Below, piece by piece: positions 25,562 through 34,264 of a stretch of 64,000 nucleotides of DNA (its first letter is position 1; every line of letters starts with the position of its first letter). Source of the DNA: an uncultured Bacteroidales bacterium (GTDB lineage: Bacteria > Bacteroidota > Bacteroidia > Bacteroidales > UBA932). A program made the position numbers and the translations under genes. The notes under the pieces were generated by a model that was given only the letters and a program-made list of their open reading frames with translations, was not told the DNA's origin and ran no database searches. The DNA lies in NCBI GenBank assembly GCA_944322815.1, contig CALUQB010000001.1, forward strand, positions 107,054 through 171,053, read 5' to 3'.

Positions 25562-26503
25562 ATGACAAAGGAACAGAAATTCGGGCATCTGGCCATGCTG
25601 GGTGCAAGTGTGATGTGGGGGCTGATGGCCCCCATATCGAAGGCTGCCATGAATTCCGATGCGGTATCGGCCATGCTCGTGGCTGATGTCAGGATTTTCG
25701 GGGCTGCGATTTTGTTCTGGATTTTCTCCCTGTTTACGAAAGGGGAGAAAATATCGCACAAGTCCGATTATATCAGATTCTTCTTCGCCGGACTGTTCGC
25801 CATCATCCTGAACCAGTGTGTCTATGTGACGGGAGTGTCGATGACCTCACCTGTGGATGCATCCATTATCACTACGACCCTTCCGATAGTGACCATGATA
25901 TTCGCGGCCATCTTCATCAAGGAGCCGATCACAGGCAGGAAAGCAGGCGGTGTGTTGCTTGGTGCATGCGGTGCATTGCTCCTGGTATTCGGGAACAGGC
26001 TGCTTCCGGGTGCTGCTCCGGCAGCTGCGGCCGGACAGTCGTCCAGCCTTACGGGTGACCTGCTCTGCTTTCTGGCGCAGTGCTCCTACGCCGTGTATCT
26101 GGTGATATTCAGGGATTTGATCAAAAGGTATTCTGCAGTGACGCTGATGAAATGGATGTTTACGTTCGCATCCGTCATCATGATACCTGTATCGGCCAGA
26201 AGTCTGGCTCTGACAGGGTGGAGTTCCATCTCACTGACAGAGTATGCCGAGCTGGCCTACGTGCTTGTATTCGGAACTTTCCTCTGCTATCTCATAGTGC
26301 CAGTAGGACAGAAGTTCTTGCGGCCGACTCTGGTGGCCATGTACAACTATGTCCAGCCGATAGTAGCCACTGCAGCCGCCATTATCTGGGGTATGGACTC
26401 ATTCAATATCCTGAAAGTCGTGGCTGTCGTCTTCATTTTTTCAGGTGTCCTGCTCGTGAACCGAAGCAAGGCCCGTCATCCCGAGGACGAAGTCCGGAGA
26501 TGA
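25562..26503 (+). CDS. EamA/DMT family membrane transporter
   Basis: The 313-residue protein starts at 25562 (MTKEQKFGHLAML); the TTG at 25538 upstream lies inside the promoter. It has about ten hydrophobic segments arranged as two EamA repeats. The first is around LGASVMWGLMAPISKAAM with TSPVDASIITTTLPIVTM, the second around FLAQCSYAVYLVIFRDLI with ALIIWGMDSFNILKV-like sequence near the end. DMT transporters move amino acids, nucleotides or other small metabolites; the substrate cannot be predicted. It converges with the gene at 26519. Confidence 0.9.
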   Translation: MTKEQKFGHLAMLGASVMWGLMAPISKAAMNSDAVSAMLVADVRIFGAAILFWIFSLFTKGEKISHKSDYIRFFFAGLFAIILNQCVYVTGVSMTSPVDASIITTTLPIVTMIFAAIFIKEPITGRKAGGVLLGACGALLLVFGNRLLPGAAPAAAAGQSSSLTGDLLCFLAQCSYAVYLVIFRDLIKRYSAVTLMKWMFTFASVIMIPVSARSLALTGWSSISLTEYAELAYVLVFGTFLCYLIVPVGQKFLRPTLVAMYNYVQPIVATAAAIIWGMDSFNILKVVAVVFIFSGVLLVNRSKARHPEDEVRR

Positions 26504-26508
26504 CGGGC
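26471..26508. terminator. Inverted repeat at convergent gene ends
   Basis: GCCCGTCAT (26471-26479) pairs perfectly with ATGACGGGC (26500-26508). It overlaps the EamA stop and lies just before the stop of the opposite gene. There is no clear T-run, so the terminator role is tentative. Confidence 0.4.
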
Positions 26509-26518
26509 GCAGTGCCTG

Positions 26519-27053
26519 TCAATTCATTTTTGCGTAGTTATCAATGTGTTTGATGAAATCCAGTTGTCCCATAGGACCGGTAAACGACATGACTACGTAG
26601 TTGCGCTTTATCATGATGGTGGTAGGGACTTTTTTAATATCCAAATATGTAGCTATGTCTTGGGCATCATCGTAATCTGCCATGCCGAACAGACATTCTA
26701 CGTCATTGTCATTTGCGTAAAGTTTTGCTGTATTTTTGAATATTCCCAACCACATCTTTGACGGGCCATCCCATTGAGCAGTTATGGTGAAAATGAATAA
26801 ATCCGGATAATGTCCTTTAAGCCATGCGTTAAAGTCTGCTAACGTACCTAATGATGTAAGGTTTCCTTTAGTTTCAGGAATTAGAGTCATTTTTGAAAAT
26901 AAGTCAAAAAATTGACTGTCAGATAATTCAAGTGTATCAAAACGAATTTCCGGGCTAAACCTGTCATGGGAGTTTACATACGGATTTGTTTTTTCAATCT
27001 GACATGTACACACGGATAACGCGATGAACAGTAAAAAAAAACGGTTTTTTCAT
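26519..27053 (-). pseudogene. Thioredoxin-fold lipoprotein with lost active-site Cys and frameshifted signal peptide
   Basis: About 175 residues of a thioredoxin-like fold: IFTITAQWDGPSKMW aligns with the thioredoxin FWAxWCGPCKM site, but both Cys are replaced (WDGPS), and KKVPTTIMI supplies the cis-Pro loop. The ATG at 27051-27053 reads MKKP and then nine T (27033-27041). With eight T the frame would continue FFLLFIALSVCTCQ, a proper lipoprotein signal, and enter the open frame ending at 26519. As given, the signal is out of frame and only a GTG at 27013 could start a short product. It may be phase-variable, decayed or a base-call error. It faces a TonB receptor gene divergently. Confidence 0.65.
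27033..27041. repeat. A9/T9 homopolymer in a signal-peptide coding region
   Basis: Nine A on the + strand (T on the coding strand) lie within the signal peptide of the thioredoxin-fold lipoprotein. One base fewer restores the frame. Confidence 0.9.
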
Positions 27054-27146
27054 ATAAAATAATTTTGGGGATTTGTATTGACAATAAAATTAAGTATTTT
27101 AGTTGATAATTTGAAAGAAAATTATATTCTTTATATATTGCAGAAA

Positions 27147-29843
27147 ATGTCTTTCCTTCGCCTAAATCTGACCTTGTTGTCCGTTTTTCTATGTCAGAGT
27201 CTGTTTTCCCAGGTTATTGAAGAGACAGCCCCTTTGAATATTGTAAGGACAGGGACTGTTTTGAGAGTTGTGGTAATCGACAAGGAAACATCTTCTCCTT
27301 TGCATGGCGCCGATGTCAGTCTCTCATGTGGAAAAGATACATTAAAGGCAGCCTCAGGCAGAAACGGTGTTGCATTTTTTACGCATATACCGTTCAGGGA
27401 AAGCAGGGATACTGTCGTCCTGTCAGTATCTTTTTTGGGATATAAGGATCTGGAAACCGCGTTTCTCCTTAAGAAAGAATCATACATGAAGGCCATGATG
27501 GAGGCGGATCCGCAGCAACTGAACGAAATAGTCGTCAGAGACAAGTCCGTGCTGATGATAATAAGGGGAGACACCACAATATACAATGCATCTGCCATCG
27601 CGACGATGAGGGGGGACCGTCTTGCTGACATTCTGGGACGTTTGCCCGGTCTTTCGGTTTCCGGCGGCATAATCTATATAAAAGGAGAGCCCGTGAGCAA
27701 GATACTTCTCAACGGCTCCTCGATTTTCGGCTCGGATATTGGGGTTGCCCTGGAAATGATTCGCGCAGACGATATCAGGAACGTCAAGGTCTATGACCAG
27801 TATGACCAGGACAGACTTCTGGAAGCAGATACTTTGGACCGTAAGGAGCGGGTGCTCGATGTAATGACCCGAAGACAGACCAGGGTAATGCAGGAAACGA
27901 AACTTGGAGCGTCGGCCGGTGTATTCACGGAAAAGGGCTTGGACGGAAAGACGGATGCGGCAGCAATGCTTTCCGGATCATACAGGAGATTTACAGACGA
28001 TGGCATGTCTGTCGAAGGAAGCGTCGGTCTTGACAGAAATTATTCCGATGCGGAGCCTTCATCCTCTCCGAAAGACAATGCCGTAGCCAGTATGATTTTA
28101 GGCAGGAAAAGGAAATTCAAGGATTCTTTTTTCCATTCCCTGAATATCGGATATGACGGCAGCAGGTTTCAGGATTATGAATTCCGTGAATATTCTCCGT
28201 CTTCGAGTTTTGCCGAACGGTCTTCGGAGAGTTCAGGGAGCAGGTCGGATCGCAGACTGGGCGTAAGCTATACCGGCAGGTCAGGTTTCGCCATAGGAAA
28301 AAACAATACGCTGCATGTCTCGTTTGCCGCAGGATATGGACACAATGTTTCAACAGATATTGATGGAATGTCGGTCATTACGGACAATAGACGTGTATTT
28401 TCTTCAATAACGGATGAAAAACGGGACAGAAGATATTCGCTCTCTGCTTCTCTGGCATTCAACAGACATTTCGGCAAGCCTGGGAGAGTGCTGGAAATCA
28501 GTGCCGATTATGGTCATGCATGGCTTTCGGGCCATGAGGAGAGAGTTGATACTTCGTCTGCCGATTACATGAGACAATGGATGGACGGAAAAACTCGTCG
28601 CTCTTCCGGAGATTTATCTTTCGATGCTGGATACTGTGAGCCCCTGTGCGGGGAAAACCTCAGGTTGTCGGCGGGCTATGGACTTTATGGAAAATTTTAT
28701 GACGGAAACAGGATTGCGGATGATTTCCTGTGTGGAGTCACAGATACGTTGAATACGTATGATTATCGGCAGAATAATCTTGAAAACAGGTTCAGAGCAG
28801 GGGTACTGTTCCGGAATCGCAAGAAAAACATGACGCTTGATGCAAGTCTGGTTTACGTGCTTGCTTCGCAGACAAGGACTGAAAAGTTTCCTTATTCATC
28901 CGGATATCTCAGAAGCTATGGTCATGTCGCTCCTCGTGTAGTGTTCTCGTGGAGCACCCCGGTATTTTCTGTCAATCTGAATTATAATGAATTTCAGCTC
29001 ATACCGTCTGCAGACCAGACCCGTGAAGTCCTGGACAATTCCTCGCCTTTATTCTTGCGAGCCGGTAACAGCTCGCTCAAGCAGAGCATCTCGAGAAATG
29101 TCTTTCTCGGACTATCTGCGTTCTGGTCTTCCTGTTCTATGAATATGAATCTGACGTTTACGAATACTTCGGATGCTTTTGCATCCAGGACAGTCTATTT
29201 TATCGAAGATACATTATTGCCGGAATATGGTTATACGGCAGCGGCGGGATCCCAGCTTACCGTTCCTGTCAATATAGACGGCACAGGAAGCCTCATTGCC
29301 GGTATGTCGTTTTCATCATATATCAATCCGATAAATACCATGCTGGTGATTGGTCCGGGTTATAATTACTCCGTAATGCCGTTTATGACAGGGGAAGTAT
29401 GTCATGATACGGAAATGCATGCTTTCAATATTAACCTGCAGTTCGAGACTGTCGTAGCAAAATCAGTCGATTTTGGTGCAAGCATTGCTCCTTCGTTTGG
29501 AAGGAATCTTCTCGACGGCTTCTTGATATACGGCTTCTTCGGACTGGATCTCACCGGAAATGCAAAGGCAAATTTCCTGAAACACTGCTGGCTGCGCAGC
29601 GATGTCACTTATTCTTTCATGAAGACAGATATCGAAAGCTTTGGGTATGACCGTCTGATATGGAATGCTGGTATTTCATACAAGTTCGGGAAAAATGACG
29701 CTTTCGAAGTCGGTCTTGACTGTTATGATATTCTGGACAGAAGCAATACGTGGAGCATCCTGTCCCGCAATGACTATATCGGAACTTCCTGGAGTGCCAT
29801 TCTTGGGCGAAGTATCATTTTGTCATTCCGCTGTTCGTTCTGA
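27147..29843 (+). CDS. TonB-dependent receptor-like outer membrane beta-barrel protein, second copy
   Basis: The 898-residue protein starts at 27147 (MSFLRLNLTLLSVFLCQSLF); an upstream TTG at 27078 is not supported. A carboxypeptidase-like domain (VVVIDKETSSPLHGADVSL, about 35-120) precedes a plug-like region with RGDTTIYNASAIATMRGDRL, LGRLPGLSVSGG and IKGEPVSKILLNGSSIF, which parallels the receptor at 19582-22431 segment by segment. A long barrel follows, ending in RCSF. It is divergent from the Cys-less thioredoxin-fold gene. The substrate is unknown. Composition is somewhat more AT-rich at the 5' end. Confidence 0.88.
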   Translation: MSFLRLNLTLLSVFLCQSLFSQVIEETAPLNIVRTGTVLRVVVIDKETSSPLHGADVSLSCGKDTLKAASGRNGVAFFTHIPFRESRDTVVLSVSFLGYKDLETAFLLKKESYMKAMMEADPQQLNEIVVRDKSVLMIIRGDTTIYNASAIATMRGDRLADILGRLPGLSVSGGIIYIKGEPVSKILLNGSSIFGSDIGVALEMIRADDIRNVKVYDQYDQDRLLEADTLDRKERVLDVMTRRQTRVMQETKLGASAGVFTEKGLDGKTDAAAMLSGSYRRFTDDGMSVEGSVGLDRNYSDAEPSSSPKDNAVASMILGRKRKFKDSFFHSLNIGYDGSRFQDYEFREYSPSSSFAERSSESSGSRSDRRLGVSYTGRSGFAIGKNNTLHVSFAAGYGHNVSTDIDGMSVITDNRRVFSSITDEKRDRRYSLSASLAFNRHFGKPGRVLEISADYGHAWLSGHEERVDTSSADYMRQWMDGKTRRSSGDLSFDAGYCEPLCGENLRLSAGYGLYGKFYDGNRIADDFLCGVTDTLNTYDYRQNNLENRFRAGVLFRNRKKNMTLDASLVYVLASQTRTEKFPYSSGYLRSYGHVAPRVVFSWSTPVFSVNLNYNEFQLIPSADQTREVLDNSSPLFLRAGNSSLKQSISRNVFLGLSAFWSSCSMNMNLTFTNTSDAFASRTVYFIEDTLLPEYGYTAAAGSQLTVPVNIDGTGSLIAGMSFSSYINPINTMLVIGPGYNYSVMPFMTGEVCHDTEMHAFNINLQFETVVAKSVDFGASIAPSFGRNLLDGFLIYGFFGLDLTGNAKANFLKHCWLRSDVTYSFMKTDIESFGYDRLIWNAGISYKFGKNDAFEVGLDCYDILDRSNTWSILSRNDYIGTSWSAILGRSIILSFRCSF

Positions 29844-29858
29844 TAAAGTATGAAAACA

Positions 29859-29906
29859 AGAAGTGCGGCATTAGTGCATGCTGTTGCACTTAAATACCGC
29901 ACTTCT
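29859..29906. terminator. Bidirectional hairpin terminator
   Basis: AGAAGTGCGG (29859-29868) pairs with CCGCACTTCT (29897-29906), with an inner AGTGCA/TGCACT stem (29873-29878, 29885-29890). It sits between the convergent TonB receptor and argD stops. Confidence 0.7.
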
Positions 29907-29924
29907 GTCATGTTGACAGTTTTG

Positions 29925-31061
29925 TTACTCGGCGAGTTTCTTCAGTGCAGAGACGAATCGTGAAGCGGTTTCTTCGGAGATGGTCAGGGACGGCAGGAGC
30001 CTGATGACCTTGGGACCGGCCGCTCCGGTGAAGAAATGCTCTTCGAACAGGAGTCTGTTACGAAGGTCTTCGTATCCGTCCTTCATTTCAATCCCTATCA
30101 TAAGTCCGCGTCCGCGGTACTCTTTGATCGGGTGTATCGGCTGTCCGTCAGGGCCGAGTGCATTTCTGAAATATTCCCCGATTTTCGCCGCATTCTCCAC
30201 CAGATGTTCGCTTCCGATGATTTCGAGTACTGCTATGGCAGCGGCGCAGGCCAGGTGATTGCCGCCGAAGGTGGTGCCGAGCATACCGTATTCAGCTTTG
30301 AATGCAGGTGATATGAGCACGCCTCCGATAGGAAAACCGTTCGCCATGCCTTTGGCAGTAGTGATGATGTCTGCACGGATTCCTGCGTGCTGGTGTGCGA
30401 AGAACAGTCCCGTACGTCCGTAGCCTGACTGGATTTCGTCCAGAATCAGCATTGTCCCTGTCCGGTCGCAGAGGTCTCTGAGCGATTTGAGAAAACCGTC
30501 CGACGGCTCATATATTCCAGCCACTCCCTGTATGCCTTCGATGATGACTCCGGCATATTCCCTGGTTTCCAGAGCCTTTTCAACTGCAGCGATGTTGTTC
30601 AGAGGCACGAATTCCACGTGTGAAGTGGAATTGAACGGGGACTGTATCTTAGGATTGTCAGTGACGGCTACCGCTCCTGATGTCCTGCCATGAAACGCTT
30701 TGCCGAAGGCGAGGATTTTGGCCCTTCCGGTCTGGAACGAAGCCAGTTTCATGGCGTTCTCATTGGCCTCGGCCCCTGAATTGCAGAGGAAAAGCGAATA
30801 ATCATCATATCCGCTGGCCTTTCCGAGTTTGTGCGCCAGTTCTTTCTGCAGGGAATTCTGCACGGCGTTCGAGTAGAACCCGAGCTTGTTCAGCTGGTCC
30901 GTAACGGCTTGCACATAGTGCGGGTGGCAGTGTCCTACGGAAATGACGGCATGGCCTCCGTACAGGTCCGTGTATTCATTGCCGTCAGCGTCCCACAGGG
31001 TGGTATCGAGACCTTTTACCGGTTCGATATCCCACAGTTTGTATACTTTGAATAATTCCAT
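29925..31061 (-). CDS. argD: Acetylornithine (N-acylornithine) aminotransferase
   Basis: This 378-residue class-III PLP aminotransferase converts N-acylglutamate semialdehyde to N-acylornithine. It shows NSGAEANENAMKLA, AFGKAFHGRT, ILDEIQSGYGRTG and TTAKGMANGFPIGG with the PLP Lys, then GTTFGGNHLACAAA. It is the last gene of the upstream arginine block and lies 51 bp after argC. In the succinyl version of the pathway it would act on N-succinyl intermediates. Confidence 0.96.
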   Translation of the reverse strand: MELFKVYKLWDIEPVKGLDTTLWDADGNEYTDLYGGHAVISVGHCHPHYVQAVTDQLNKLGFYSNAVQNSLQKELAHKLGKASGYDDYSLFLCNSGAEANENAMKLASFQTGRAKILAFGKAFHGRTSGAVAVTDNPKIQSPFNSTSHVEFVPLNNIAAVEKALETREYAGVIIEGIQGVAGIYEPSDGFLKSLRDLCDRTGTMLILDEIQSGYGRTGLFFAHQHAGIRADIITTAKGMANGFPIGGVLISPAFKAEYGMLGTTFGGNHLACAAAIAVLEIIGSEHLVENAAKIGEYFRNALGPDGQPIHPIKEYRGRGLMIGIEMKDGYEDLRNRLLFEEHFFTGAAGPKVIRLLPSLTISEETASRFVSALKKLAE

Positions 31062-31112
31062 CTCTTTTGTTGTACCTTGTTTTATGAGTGACTGTTTGCG
31101 AGGTTTTCAGGA

Positions 31113-32084
31113 TCAGAATGCCGAAGGTTTGAGACGCAATCCTGCGGTTTCGTCCAGCCCGAACATCAGGTTCATGTTCTGGACGGCCTGTCCGGATGCG
31201 CCTTTCACCAGGTTGTCGATGACGGAGCTGATATGTACGTAGCCGTCATGAAGTTCGACATGTACCAGCCCCTTGTTCGTGTTGATGACTTCTTTCAGGG
31301 ATATTCCTTTTCCTGAGTGGAAAACGAAAGGGGAGTCCCTGTACCAGTCTTCGAACACGCTTACATATTGCTCTTCAGTCATTCCCTTGACAGCCCTGGT
31401 ATAGACGCTTGCAAAAATGCCTCTGGTGAAATCTCCTCTCATCGGTACGAAATTCACAGTAGGTTCCTGTCCGGAAATCCTGCCGATATTCTGTCTGATT
31501 TCAGCCAGATGCTGATGTGTGAAAAGCTTGTAAATGGAAATATTGCTTTCACGGTAGCTGAAGTGGGAGGTTTCCGCCAGTTTCTTTCCGGCCCCCGTCG
31601 ACCCCGTGATGGCAGTCACGTGGATTTCGTCCCTGATGAGCCCGTTCCCTGCAAGCGGCAGGAGAGCCAGCTGTATGGCCGTGGCGAAACATCCCGGATT
31701 GGCGATGTCATGTGCATTCCTGATGTCATCCTTTGCACTTTCGCAGAGACCGTACACGAATTTCCTTCCGGCATAGTTCCCGTCCAGTCTGAAATCATTT
31801 CCAAGATCGATGATCCTGCATGACCCGCTGATTTCATGCGTGTCGATGAATTCACGTGACAGACCGTGTCCCAGACAGAGGAATATCACATCAGGATCAT
31901 TCAGTTCCGTGCCGAATCTGAGGTCGGTCTCGCCGATGAGATCCCGGTGTATATCGCTGACAGGCGTGCCTTCCGATGATGTCGTGGTGGCTGCCACCAC
32001 TTCCACTTCAGGGTGCCGGAGGAGAATCCTGAGAAGCTCTCCTCCGGTGTATCCTGTACCTCCCGCTATCGCTGCTTTTATCAT
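31113..32084 (-). CDS. argC: N-acetyl-gamma-glutamyl-phosphate reductase
   Basis: The 323-residue NADPH-dependent reductase has the Rossmann motif IAGGTGYTGGELLRILLRHP, the catalytic Cys in IANPGCFATAIQLAL and the His segment FVPMRGDFTRGI. It makes N-acylglutamate semialdehyde, the third arginine step. It is 26 bp downstream of argG and 51 bp upstream of argD on the same strand. Confidence 0.97.
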   Translation of the reverse strand: MIKAAIAGGTGYTGGELLRILLRHPEVEVVAATTTSSEGTPVSDIHRDLIGETDLRFGTELNDPDVIFLCLGHGLSREFIDTHEISGSCRIIDLGNDFRLDGNYAGRKFVYGLCESAKDDIRNAHDIANPGCFATAIQLALLPLAGNGLIRDEIHVTAITGSTGAGKKLAETSHFSYRESNISIYKLFTHQHLAEIRQNIGRISGQEPTVNFVPMRGDFTRGIFASVYTRAVKGMTEEQYVSVFEDWYRDSPFVFHSGKGISLKEVINTNKGLVHVELHDGYVHISSVIDNLVKGASGQAVQNMNLMFGLDETAGLRLKPSAF

Positions 32085-32110
32085 GTTCTTCTTTTTTTTC
32101 GTGGATGCCG

Positions 32111-33322
32111 TCAGTCTTTCACTACGTCTTCCGCGTGTTCGCTGTTCACGCTGTAGTAGATTTTCAGAGGGTTAGCGAGTACCTTTGTGAATCCTACTAC
32201 GTCAGCTCCTGTGTAAGACTTGTTGATTTCTCCGTATGAACCGAACTTCGAACTCATCAGGTCATGGCTGCTTGAGCATCCCAGCACAGCGAAATGATAT
32301 GGCATCAGAGCCACTTCCACTTCACCGCTCACATGCTTCTCCATGTTGTCCATCATGGCTTCCATGTCCCTGAGAACCGGATCGAGATACATGGCTTCAT
32401 GCATCTGCTGTCCGTACCATCCTGCTATCTGGTCTTTCCAGTAGAGCTGGCCTTTGGTCAGGACATGCTTTTCGAGAAGATGGTGCGCCTTGATGATGAT
32501 CAGCGGAGCGGCGGCCTCGAATGCCACACGTCCCTTGATGCCTATGATGGTGTCGCCCACATGGATGTCACGGCCTATGCCGAAAGGTCCCGCTATGTCC
32601 CTGATCTTCCTTATCACGTCCACAGGAGACATCTTTTCTCCGTTGAGGGATACCGGCTCTCCGGCTTCGAATCCTATCTTGATATGTTCCGGAGCTGTTT
32701 TCGTCACCTTAGTAGGATATGCCTCTTCCGGAAGATATCCGTCAGAGGACAATGTTTCCACGCCTCCGATGCTCGTGCCCCAGAGACCCTGGTTGATGGA
32801 ATATTTCGATTTTTCCCATGATGACTCGTACCCGTGGTCCTGGAGGTATTTTATCTCTTCCTGACGGGTGATGGAGAGTTCCCTGATAGGGGCGAGGATC
32901 TTCACCTCAGGGGCGAGGATCTCGAATACTATGTCGAATCTCACCTGGTCGTTGCCTGCGCCTGTACTCCCGTGGGCCACATAGTCCGCCCCGAGTTTCT
33001 TCACATGTTTCAGGACTTCGAGTGCCTGGAACACACGTTCCGAGCTGACAGACAGCGGATAGGTCGCATTCTTGAGAATGTTTCCGTAGATAAGGTACTT
33101 CAGCCCGTGTTTGTAGTAAGTCTCCACTGCATCTATGTTCGTATGTGAAGCGGCACCGAGCTGCAGGGCTCGTTCTTCTATTTTCTTCTCTTCCTCTTTC
33201 GAGAATCCGCCGGTGTTCACCATGACAGTGTGGACCTCCAGTCCCTTTTCATTCTTCAGATAAGGCACGCAGAACGAAGTGTCAAGACCTCCGCTGAATG
33301 CAAGTACGACTTTGTTGTTCAT
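32111..33322 (-). CDS. argG: Argininosuccinate synthase
   Basis: The 403-residue ATP-dependent ligase joins citrulline and aspartate. The N-terminal PP-loop AFSGGLDTSFCVPYL, HGSTGAGNDQVRFD and DIHVGDTIIGIKGRVAFEAA are typical. It is the second gene of the upstream arginine block, about 70 bp after the GNAT gene. Length and start (MNNKVVLAFSGG) are as expected. Confidence 0.97.
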   Translation of the reverse strand: MNNKVVLAFSGGLDTSFCVPYLKNEKGLEVHTVMVNTGGFSKEEEKKIEERALQLGAASHTNIDAVETYYKHGLKYLIYGNILKNATYPLSVSSERVFQALEVLKHVKKLGADYVAHGSTGAGNDQVRFDIVFEILAPEVKILAPIRELSITRQEEIKYLQDHGYESSWEKSKYSINQGLWGTSIGGVETLSSDGYLPEEAYPTKVTKTAPEHIKIGFEAGEPVSLNGEKMSPVDVIRKIRDIAGPFGIGRDIHVGDTIIGIKGRVAFEAAAPLIIIKAHHLLEKHVLTKGQLYWKDQIAGWYGQQMHEAMYLDPVLRDMEAMMDNMEKHVSGEVEVALMPYHFAVLGCSSSHDLMSSKFGSYGEINKSYTGADVVGFTKVLANPLKIYYSVNSEHAEDVVKD

Positions 33323-33393
33323 ATTATTGCAGTTTTAATGTTTTTCTTTATTTTCCGCACCTCCGGTGCAATGTTTCCGGCTTCGCCGCAATG

Positions 33394-33966
33394 CTATTGC
33401 GCAGCCCTGATGCCTTCATCCTGTACGGCGATGTGTTCGTTAGGGTCATACAGTAGTCCGGTGCACAGGCACATCTTGTAGCTGTTGTTCTGGAGGATAG
33501 GGAAGTTCTTGCAGCCCTGGCAGCCTTTCCAGAACTCCGGATCATGTGTGAGTTCTCCGAACGGTACCGGCCTGAATCCGATTTCGTAGTTCATTTTCAT
33601 GACTGCGGCTCCTGTGGTGATGCTGAATATTTTCGCATCCGGAAACTTCTCCCTTGAGAGTCTGAATATCCTCTGCTTGATTCTCTTCGCCAGTCCCAGG
33701 CCTCTGAACGCATGGGCTACTATGAGGCCGGAATTGGCCACATATTTCTTTCCTTCCCATGTCTCGATGTAGGAAAATCCTGCGAATTTCCCGTTTTTTG
33801 CTATGGCTATGACTGCCTTCCCGGCTCTCATTTTCTCGATTATGTACTCAGGAGTACGTTTGGCTATTCCCGTACCTCTTTCCTGCGCGGAGACGAACAT
33901 TTCGTCGCATATTTCCTGAGCATATTTCGCATGGCCGTTGTTGGCCACTACAACATCGATATCCAT
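33394..33966 (-). CDS. GNAT family N-acyltransferase of the arginine operon (candidate N-acylglutamate synthase)
   Basis: The 190-residue acetyltransferase-fold protein shows the acyl-CoA loop region AHAFRGLGLAKRIKQ and beta strands AVIAIAKNGKFAGFSYI. Near the C-terminus it has a Cys-rich segment (GCQGCKNFPILQ, MCLCTG) that is unusual for GNATs. No argA, argJ or fused argAB was seen in the window, and this gene leads the argG-argC-argD block. It is therefore a good candidate for the first enzyme of the pathway, acylating glutamate. This is inference from position. Confidence 0.8.
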   Translation of the reverse strand: MDIDVVVANNGHAKYAQEICDEMFVSAQERGTGIAKRTPEYIIEKMRAGKAVIAIAKNGKFAGFSYIETWEGKKYVANSGLIVAHAFRGLGLAKRIKQRIFRLSREKFPDAKIFSITTGAAVMKMNYEIGFRPVPFGELTHDPEFWKGCQGCKNFPILQNNSYKMCLCTGLLYDPNEHIAVQDEGIRAAQ

Positions 33967-34087
33967 TTTCTGTGTGTATGATTTTAAACTGTGTATTAAT
34001 GCCTGAAAACAATAAAAGCCCTAACGGCAAGACAAACCTCGATTGTCAATTGCAATTAATGCGTTCTTTTATGTCGTGTGTCTGGAA

Positions 34088-34166
34088 AGTCCGAGGGCGT
34101 CCGAATGTCAACCCTCCTGGATTCGGACGAGAACCGACGCTACAGACGTGCTTCGTCGGACTCGTC
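34088..34166. repeat. Nested inverted repeats, possible structured RNA or repeat element
   Basis: CGTCCGAA (34099-34106) pairs with TTCGGACG (34122-34129). GACGAG and CCGACG (34126-34131, 34134-34139) pair with CGTCGG and CTCGTC (34154-34159, 34161-34166), giving a 12-bp interrupted hairpin. AGTCCGA at 34088 can also pair with the TCGGACT at 34156. The stems are mutually exclusive in part. The element lies in the leader of the upstream arginine block if transcription starts above it. It does not fold as a tRNA. Confidence 0.55.
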
Positions 34167-34188
34167 TGCCAGGCGTCATTATAGATGA

Positions 34189-34196
34189 TATGTTTG
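34189..34196 (+). promoter_or_regulatory. -7 box for the small conserved protein
   Basis: TATGTTTG fits TAnnTTTG, 69 bp before the ATG at 34265. No clear -33 TTTG was found. Confidence 0.4.
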
Positions 34197-34264
34197 TTCT
34201 CGAATCCATATTTTCTGCAAACATACGAAGAAATTTTGATAATCGTACTTCAATTTCGAAAAAT

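Larger units (their letters stand above)
33967..34264. other. Structured intergenic region between the GNAT gene and a small ORF
   Basis: About 300 bp without a convincing gene. It contains nested inverted repeats (see 34088-34166), a short GCC-loop-GGC stem followed by TTTTATTG on the minus strand near 34015-34030, and a -7 box TATGTTTG at 34189-34196 facing the small plus-strand gene. Short open frames across it are probably spurious. Confidence 0.6.

Noticed and set aside
33972-34264. Short ORFs and a possible tRNA near 34090-34170
   Set aside because: The ORFs cross perfect inverted repeats and lack protein character; the stems do not give a cloverleaf with a T-arm, so no tRNA is called.
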